Origin: Fidelibacterota bacterium
GTDB taxonomy: Bacteria; Fidelibacterota; Marinisomatia; Marinisomatales; CAZVFT01
Direction of reading: 5' to 3'
Length of the DNA stretch: 12,015 bases
NCBI GenBank assembly: GCA_014381485.1
Contig: JACNLN010000091.1
Location: 1 to 12,015, forward strand
A program made the position numbers and the translations under genes. The notes below the pieces were generated by a model. That model made no database searches. It was not told where the DNA came from and saw nothing but the letters and a program-made list of their open reading frames with translations. This document shows, piece by piece, positions 7,472 to 12,015 of this stretch. Positions within the stretch are counted from its first letter, which is position 1; each line of letters starts with the position of its first letter.

Positions 7472-8449
7472 ATGGCTCAAAAAATAGTAATCGGGGATAG
7501 AGAAATCAAAATCCCTGAATTTAATATAGGATGGATTGCTATCGTTCTTATTCTGGTAGTATTCCTCCTCCTATGGAGTTCAGCATTCACAGTGGCTCCT
7601 GAGGAAGTTGGGGTGGTGCTGACTTTTGGTAAGTACACCCGTTTGGTGAGACCAGGACTTCGCTTCAAGTGGCCCTACCCAGTCCAGACAGTAGATAAGG
7701 TTCCAGTCCAGAGACAACTGAAGGAGGAATTTGGTTTCAGAACAGCACGGCCTGGGGTTCGCACTCAGTATATTACAGGGGGAGCGACTGGCGAGTCTCT
7801 GATGTTGACTGGCGATCTCAATGTAGCAACGGTGGAATGGACGACCCAGTATAGGGTTAGCGATCCTTATAAGTACCTGTTTAAGGTCCGGCATGTGAGC
7901 GATACGTTTCGCGATATGAATGAGGCAGTCATGAGGGAGATAATAGGAGATAGGAGCATCAACGAGGTCCTGACGATTGGGAGGCAGGAGATTGCCTCTA
8001 TAGTTGAGAAGCAACTTCAGGAACTTTGTGATCAGTATGATACAGGGCTCAAAATAGAGCAGATCGTGCTGAAGGATGTAAATCCACCTGATAAGGTTAA
8101 GCCGGCATTCAACGAAGTAAATCAGGCACAGCAGGAGAAAGAGCGTATGATAAACGAGGCGGAAGCTGAGTATAATCGTGTCATTCCCCGTGCCAGTGGT
8201 GAAGCAGAACAAGTGATCCAGAGAGCTCAGGGATATGCGACTGAACGTATCAATCGTGCTAAAGGTGATGCGGAGTTATTCAAGGACTTACTCGCCGCAT
8301 ACAAAAGGGCACCAGAGGTGACCCGAAGTCGGATTTTTCTTGAAACTATGGGTGCAGTTTATCCCAATGTGAAGCAGAAGATTGTTCTGGATAAAGAACT
8401 GAAGGGTGTCCTGCCTTTATTGCCGCTGGGAAAGGAGATAAAACAATGA
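7472..8449 (+). CDS. hflK: HflK, SPFH/band-7 membrane protein (FtsH modulator)
   Basis: HflK and HflC form a large membrane complex that, in E. coli, encloses FtsH and restrains its proteolysis of membrane proteins. This 325-residue protein has a short N-terminal tail (about 18 residues), one transmembrane helix (about 19-36) and a band-7/SPFH domain (about 38-220). Typical HflK signatures are EEFGFRT and ESLMLTGDLNV. A charged Ala/Glu/Arg helix (about 215-275) follows, then QKIVLDKELKGVLPLLPL. E. coli HflK (about 419 residues) has a much longer Gly-rich N terminus. AAAGGAG (7458-7464) supports the ATG at 7472. A 70-bp gap separates it from rpoN, with no convincing promoter or terminator. Its stop overlaps hflC by 4 bp. 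FtsH itself is not in the window. Confidence 0.93.
   Translation: MAQKIVIGDREIKIPEFNIGWIAIVLILVVFLLLWSSAFTVAPEEVGVVLTFGKYTRLVRPGLRFKWPYPVQTVDKVPVQRQLKEEFGFRTARPGVRTQYITGGATGESLMLTGDLNVATVEWTTQYRVSDPYKYLFKVRHVSDTFRDMNEAVMREIIGDRSINEVLTIGRQEIASIVEKQLQELCDQYDTGLKIEQIVLKDVNPPDKVKPAFNEVNQAQQEKERMINEAEAEYNRVIPRASGEAEQVIQRAQGYATERINRAKGDAELFKDLLAAYKRAPEVTRSRIFLETMGAVYPNVKQKIVLDKELKGVLPLLPLGKEIKQ
8431..8439 (+). promoter_or_regulatory. Shine-Dalgarno sequence for hflC inside hflK
   Basis: AAAGGAGAT lies within the last codons of hflK, with the GGAG core 9 bases before the hflC ATG at 8446. It fixes that start and suggests that both subunits are translated in step from one message. Confidence 0.65.
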
Positions 8450-9381
8450 AGAACTTTGTAATGATCGTTGTCACTACCTTAATTCTTCTGGGTATTATGG
8501 TCGTCGGAGGCTCTTTCTTTGTCGTCGATGAAACCCAGCAAGTTGTAATAACGCAGTTTGGTGACCCAAAGGGAGATCCTGTCAATACTTCCGGTTTGAA
8601 GGTCAAAATACCCTTCATCCAGAAGGCAAATTACTTTGACAAACGATTCCTTGAATGGGATGGTGATCCGAATCAGATACCAACGCGGGATAAGCGATTT
8701 ATTCATGTTGACACCTATGCACGCTGGCAAATTATTGATCCGCTTAAATACCTTGAAAGGTTGCGAGATGAGTTAGGTGCTCAATCACGGCTTGACGACA
8801 TTCTTGATGGTGAGGTCCGCAACATTGTGGCAAGCCACGACCTCATAGAAGTGGTACGTTCCAGCAACCGTGAGTTTGCCGTAACAGAAGAGGTGTTGGG
8901 AATAGAACCTGAGAAATACGAGGTAATTGAACAGGGCAGAAGCAAGCTTGCTGAGGAAGTACTTAACGCAGCCCAGAAGCGTACAGAGGATCTTGGAATA
9001 GAAATCCTGGACTTCCGTTTTAAACGGATCAACTATGTCAGAGAAGTTCGGACTGAGGTTTACAATCGAATGATCTCGGAACGAAATCGGATTGCTGAGC
9101 GTTTTCGATCTGAGGGAGCAGGTGAATCAGCACGTTGGAATGGCCGGAGGGAACGGGAACTCAAAGAAATCACTTCAGAAGCATACCGACAGTCGCAGGA
9201 GATTAAAGGGAAGGCTGACGCCAAGGCAGCAGATATCTATGCAGAAGCATACAGGAGTGATGCAGAATTCTATCGTTTCTATAAGACAATGGAAACCTTT
9301 AAAGATGTAATAGATGAGGGGACTATCCTCGTGTTGACTACCGATGGTGATTTTCTGCGATATCTTGGACAGGCAAAATAG
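8446..9381 (+). CDS. hflC: HflC, SPFH/band-7 membrane protein (FtsH modulator)
   Basis: HflC is the partner of HflK in the SPFH cage around FtsH. The 311-residue protein begins with a membrane helix (about 4-26) acting as an uncleaved anchor. The SPFH domain then starts VVDETQQVVITQFGDP (26-41) and continues through GLKVKIPFIQ and FIHVDTYARWQIIDP to about residue 190. A long charged helix follows (about 195-275; EVRTEVYNRMISERNRIAE, and Ala/Glu/Lys-rich repeats). The C terminus LVLTTDGDFLRYLGQAK is of the usual HflC type. It is slightly shorter than E. coli HflC (334). The start overlaps the hflK stop (ATGA). Like hflK, it seems to use more C/G-ending codons than neighbouring genes (seen by eye, not counted). 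Confidence 0.93.
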   Translation: MKNFVMIVVTTLILLGIMVVGGSFFVVDETQQVVITQFGDPKGDPVNTSGLKVKIPFIQKANYFDKRFLEWDGDPNQIPTRDKRFIHVDTYARWQIIDPLKYLERLRDELGAQSRLDDILDGEVRNIVASHDLIEVVRSSNREFAVTEEVLGIEPEKYEVIEQGRSKLAEEVLNAAQKRTEDLGIEILDFRFKRINYVREVRTEVYNRMISERNRIAERFRSEGAGESARWNGRRERELKEITSEAYRQSQEIKGKADAKAADIYAEAYRSDAEFYRFYKTMETFKDVIDEGTILVLTTDGDFLRYLGQAK

Positions 9382-9393
9382 AATCTGTCGAAG

Positions 9394-9418
9394 ACCATCA
9401 TTTTTTGTACTTGATGGT
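9394..9418 (+). repeat. Perfect 7-bp inverted repeat downstream of hflC
   Basis: ACCATCA (9394-9400) and TGATGGT (9412-9418) are perfect inverted repeats around an 11-base loop containing six T residues. The stem is short, has only three G:C pairs and is not followed by a T-run, so it is a poor rho-independent terminator. It may be a weak terminator, a processing site or a leader structure for hslVU. Confidence 0.35.
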
Positions 9419-9444
9419 GGTGTTACAGCTGAAAATAGATTCTC

Positions 9445-9470
9445 AATGGTGACATAGTAGATTTACCATT
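9445..9470 (+). repeat. Second small inverted repeat in the hslV leader
   Basis: AATGGT (9445-9450) and ACCATT (9465-9470) can form a 6-bp stem with a 14-base loop. The cores ATGGT and ACCAT repeat those of the hairpin at 9394-9418, so alternative pairings are possible. A stem this short could be chance. Confidence 0.2.
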
Positions 9471-9510
9471 AAATTCGGTGGTTACTCGCTATTGAAGAGG
9501 GAGGAAAAAA

Positions 9511-10050
9511 ATGATATTTCATTCCACGACAATTCTTGGTATTCGCCTGGGTAAAAATTCAGCTATGGGTGGTGATGGACAGGTAACCCATGGTGATATG
9601 CAATTGAAACAGAAGGCGGTGAAGGTGAGGAAATTCACCTCAGGTAAAAATGAGATTTTAGGTGGTTTTGCTGGCGCTGCTGCAGATGCATTTACCCTTT
9701 TCGAAAAATTTGAATCAAAGTTGGATGAATACGGTGGTCAACTTCAGCGATCGGTTGTGGAATTGGCGAAGGATTGGAGAACTGACAAATACCTTCGCCA
9801 TCTTGATGCTATGTTAGCCCTGATGGATAGGGGAAGCAGTTACATCGTTTCTGGGGATGGAAATGTGGTTGAACCAGACGGACCTGTAATTGCCATCGGT
9901 TCTGGGGCAGGGTATGCCCATGCTGCAGCATTAGCTTATCTTGAGGAGAAGAAGTACAGTCCCAAGCAGGTGGTGAGAAAAGCCCTAAAAATCACTGCGG
10001 ATATTTGCATTTATACCAATGACCAATTAACAATTCTGGAGTTGACATAA
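9511..10050 (+). CDS. hslV: HslV (ClpQ), peptidase subunit of the HslVU protease
   Basis: HslV is the threonine peptidase that forms a double hexameric ring capped by the HslU unfoldase and degrades cytoplasmic proteins. The 179-residue precursor starts MIFHS then TTILGIR. By alignment, Thr6 becomes the catalytic N-terminal Thr1 after removal of five residues. GDGQVT (21-26) supplies the conserved Asp22 (mature 17) and Lys38 matches mature Lys33. GGFAGAAADAFTLFEKFE, VELAKDWRTDK, AIGSGAGYAHAAA and ICIYTN are family hallmarks. GAGGGAGG (9497-9504) lies 6 bases before the ATG. The stop shares one base with the hslU start (TAATG). A 129-bp gap before it suggests its own promoter, but none is clear. 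Confidence 0.97.
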   Translation: MIFHSTTILGIRLGKNSAMGGDGQVTHGDMQLKQKAVKVRKFTSGKNEILGGFAGAAADAFTLFEKFESKLDEYGGQLQRSVVELAKDWRTDKYLRHLDAMLALMDRGSSYIVSGDGNVVEPDGPVIAIGSGAGYAHAAALAYLEEKKYSPKQVVRKALKITADICIYTNDQLTILELT

Positions 10051-11390
10051 TGGATCTGACGCCGAAACAAATAGTCAGAGAGCTGGATAAATACATCGTT
10101 GGGCAGGAGGAGGCAAAAAAATCAGTTGGCATTGCCCTTCGGAATCGGTGGCGACGGCAGCAACTTTCTGAGGAATTACGGGAAGAAATTATCCCCAACA
10201 ATATCATTCTTATCGGTTCGACAGGCGTGGGGAAAACAGAGATTGCTCGCCGATTAGCTTCACTGGCAAAAGCTCCGTTTATTAAAGTTGAAGCCTCTAA
10301 ATTTACCGAAGTTGGTTATGTAGGCAGAGATGTAGAATCCATCGTTCGGGATCTGTTGGACCTGGCAGTTTCAATGGTCAGGAGAGAGAAGGAACAAGAG
10401 GTACAAACCACTGCTAAGAAGATGGCTAATGAACGGTTACTGGATATTTTATTTCCTGGTGATGAAAAGGTGCAGAGAAAGGGTGAATCATCGGAAACAG
10501 CTGAACGACGTCAACGAACTCGTGAAAAATTGCGAAGCAAATTGGAAGAGGGCAAATTTGAAGATAGGATTGTGGAGATTGACGTTCCAGATGAATCTAC
10601 TCCTTTTATGCAGGTGTTTGGTCCTATCGGGATTGAGGAAATGGGAATGAATCTACAGGAAATATTTGGCAGTTCCATTCCCAGAAAACAGAAGAGACGC
10701 AGAACCACAGTGTCAGAAGCTCGAGAGATAATCCGAGTTGAGGAAGCCTTAAAATTGATTGACCATGAAGAAGTCCGTAAACTGGCTAAGGAGCGCCTGG
10801 AACAATCCGGGATTGTCTTTCTTGATGAGATTGATAAAATTGTTGGAAAGACAGGTGGAGTAGGACCTGATGTGTCTCGTGAAGGGGTTCAGCGGGACAT
10901 TCTTCCCATCGTGGAAGGGTGTAACATCATCACCAAATATGGTGTCGTGAAAACTGACCATGTCCTTTTTATTGCGGCAGGGGCTTTTCATAACTCCAGT
11001 CCATCGGATATGATACCAGAATTGCAGGGACGGTTTCCTATACGGGTGGAGCTGAACAATTTATCAACTGAAGACTTCGTGAATATCCTCACTCATCCAC
11101 AAAATGCCTTAATCAAACAATATACGGCACTGCTTGAAACAGAAAAAATTACATTGAAATTTACAAAAGCTGCTATACGAAAAATCGCTGGAATTGCCAC
11201 GGAGGTTAATGAAGCAACGGAAAATATTGGTGCCCGTAGATTACATACAGTAATGACGACATTATTGGAAGATATACTTTATGAAAAATCAGGTGAGGAG
11301 AATGAAACAATCACCGTTACCAAAGAGTTGGTGAAGGAAAAGCTTGCTGATATTGTTAAGGATAGGGACTTGAGTAGGTACATTCTGTGA
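10050..11390 (+). CDS. hslU: HslU (ClpY), AAA+ unfoldase subunit of the HslVU protease
   Basis: HslU is the hexameric ATPase that unfolds substrates and threads them into HslV. The 446-residue protein matches the E. coli length (443). It has Walker A GSTGVGKT (56-63), the pore loop GYVG (89-92), and an inserted I domain (about 110-230) with many charged residues. Walker B IVFLDEID (255-262) and GVQRDILPIVEG (279-290) follow. GRFPIRVEL (327-335) carries the likely arginine finger, and IGARRLHTV is sensor 2. The C terminus SRYIL is the tail that docks into HslV. The ATG overlaps the hslV stop by one base and CTGGAG lies about 8 bases upstream, so the two subunits are probably coupled. Confidence 0.97.
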   Translation: MDLTPKQIVRELDKYIVGQEEAKKSVGIALRNRWRRQQLSEELREEIIPNNIILIGSTGVGKTEIARRLASLAKAPFIKVEASKFTEVGYVGRDVESIVRDLLDLAVSMVRREKEQEVQTTAKKMANERLLDILFPGDEKVQRKGESSETAERRQRTREKLRSKLEEGKFEDRIVEIDVPDESTPFMQVFGPIGIEEMGMNLQEIFGSSIPRKQKRRRTTVSEAREIIRVEEALKLIDHEEVRKLAKERLEQSGIVFLDEIDKIVGKTGGVGPDVSREGVQRDILPIVEGCNIITKYGVVKTDHVLFIAAGAFHNSSPSDMIPELQGRFPIRVELNNLSTEDFVNILTHPQNALIKQYTALLETEKITLKFTKAAIRKIAGIATEVNEATENIGARRLHTVMTTLLEDILYEKSGEENETITVTKELVKEKLADIVKDRDLSRYIL

Positions 11391-11459
11391 TATCAGTATC
11401 GTGAAAAAAGGTGATAGTTACTGAAAATATTAACCACTAAGGTTTCATTCAGCTGGGGC

Positions 11460-11465
11460 GGAGGT
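11460..11465 (+). promoter_or_regulatory. Ribosome binding site supporting the TTG start of argF
   Basis: GGAGGT sits 5 bases before the TTG at 11471. No ATG or GTG in frame lies near the conserved N terminus, so this site decides the start. Confidence 0.65.
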
Positions 11466-11470
11466 TATAA

Positions 11471-12015
11471 TTGAAAAAAGATTTTTTACAAATTACCGAT
11501 TTTAGTAGTGAAGAGATTCACGAGCTGTTTGATCTGGCTGCCAAGTTGAAACGAGAGATGAAGGAAGGTAAATCACACCACTATTTTCAAGGAAAAAGTT
11601 TAGCGATGATTTTCCAAAAACCATCAGCTCGAACCCGGATATCGTTTGAAGTTGGGGCTCACCAATTAGGGGGATATGCTCTATATCTATCGCCATCGGA
11701 TATCGGTCTTGGGAAACGTGAAACTATAGCAGATATAGCCCGGGTTCTATCGCGATACAACGATATGATTATGGCTCGAGTGTTTGACCATGACCACATT
11801 CTAAAGCTTGCGGAACATGCTACAATTCCGGTAATCAATGGATTAACAGATTACAATCACCCCTGTCAGGTAATGGCGGATATTTTCACTGTTTTAGAAC
11901 ATCGTGGTAACCTGGAGGATCTGAAAGTTGTGTTTGTAGGAGATAGCACCAATGTCTCCCATTCATGGCTTCAATTAGCTCAGAGACTCCCTATGGAACT
12001 GATCATTGCTTGTCC
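11471..12015 (+). CDS. argF: Ornithine carbamoyltransferase, 5' part (cut by the window edge)
   Basis: ArgF joins carbamoyl phosphate and ornithine to citrulline in arginine synthesis. The open frame runs from a TTG at 11471 to the window edge, giving 181 residues of an expected 300 or so, with no stop. It begins KKDFLQITDFSSEEIHELF, typical of the family. The carbamoyl-phosphate loop is KPSARTRISFE (50-60; usual form STRTR), followed by LSRYNDMIMARVFDH (93-107) with Arg103 and then NHPCQ (129-133). VFVGDSTNVSHSW (154-166) opens the ornithine-binding domain, where GDGNNV is more usual. Putrescine or another carbamoyltransferase cannot be fully excluded because the C-terminal ornithine loop is outside the window. 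It follows hslU after 80 bp. No convincing ArgR box is seen. Confidence 0.88.
   Translation, partial: MKKDFLQITDFSSEEIHELFDLAAKLKREMKEGKSHHYFQGKSLAMIFQKPSARTRISFEVGAHQLGGYALYLSPSDIGLGKRETIADIARVLSRYNDMIMARVFDHDHILKLAEHATIPVINGLTDYNHPCQVMADIFTVLEHRGNLEDLKVVFVGDSTNVSHSWLQLAQRLPMELIIAC

Noticed and set aside
7580..8212. A 210-codon open frame on the minus strand inside hflK
   Set aside because: It lies wholly antisense to a clear HflK gene and its translation has no recognisable domain. It is rich in Cys, His, Ile and Leu, as expected of a shadow frame.
9092..9310. A 72-codon plus-strand open frame within hflC
   Set aside because: It is out of frame inside the conserved helical region of HflC, with no ribosome site or recognisable domain.
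11393..11424. Possible terminator after hslU: TCAGTATC against GATAGTTACTGA
   Set aside because: The pairing needs a 4-base bulge, is AT-rich and is not followed by a T-run, so it does not support a terminator call.
11414..11452. Possible ArgR box before argF (TGAAAATATTAACC and TTCATTCAG)
   Set aside because: Too few bases match the TGAAT-N4-ATTCA palindrome; it looks like chance in AT-rich spacer.

Overview
The window comes from a moderately AT-rich genome (about 40-45% G+C by eye) of a diderm (Gram-negative, lipopolysaccharide-making) bacterium. This follows from a full set of KDO synthesis genes plus two LPS-export genes. The LptC here looks like a lipoprotein of the kind seen in Bacteroidota and related lineages, while the order kds / pyrG / lpt / rpoN recalls deltaproteobacterial chromosomes. 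My best guess is a deep-branching FCB-type or Neomarinimicrobiota-like organism, but the lineage is not settled by what can be seen. All genes are on the + strand and no gap exceeds 130 bases. There are no tRNAs, rRNAs, CRISPR arrays, transposases or phage genes.

Region 1 (about 50-7401) is one tightly packed run: kdsB, pyrG, kdsA, kdsC, kdsD, lptC, lptB, rpoN. Neighbouring genes overlap by 1-20 bp, abut exactly (lptB/rpoN), or are separated by 1 or 6 bp. Chemically it is a nearly complete module. KdsD makes arabinose 5-phosphate, KdsA condenses it with PEP to KDO-8-P, KdsC dephosphorylates it, PyrG supplies CTP and KdsB makes CMP-KDO. LptC and LptB are parts of the machine that exports finished LPS, and lptA is absent from its usual place between them. 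The run ends in rpoN (sigma-54). A near-consensus -24/-12 sigma-54 promoter lies directly upstream of kdsB, so sigma-54 could control an operon that encodes itself.

Region 2 (7472-9381) is the membrane pair hflK-hflC (SPFH/band-7 proteins, partners of the FtsH protease in known bacteria), coupled by a 4-bp ATGA overlap. Region 3 (9511-11390) is hslV-hslU, the two-part ATP-dependent HslVU (ClpQY) protease, joined by a 1-bp overlap. Between them is a 129-bp gap with two small inverted repeats. Region 4 (11471 to the right edge) is the 5' part of an ornithine carbamoyltransferase gene (argF) with a TTG start, cut by the window end.

This is mostly core chromosome, and I see no new defence, mobile or biosynthetic system. 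The points most worth checking are the sigma-54 promoter in front of an rpoN-containing LPS operon, the Asn in place of a usually conserved Asp in KdsB, the lipoprotein-type LptC with no adjacent LptA, and the eukaryote-like residues in the CTP synthase ATP loop.
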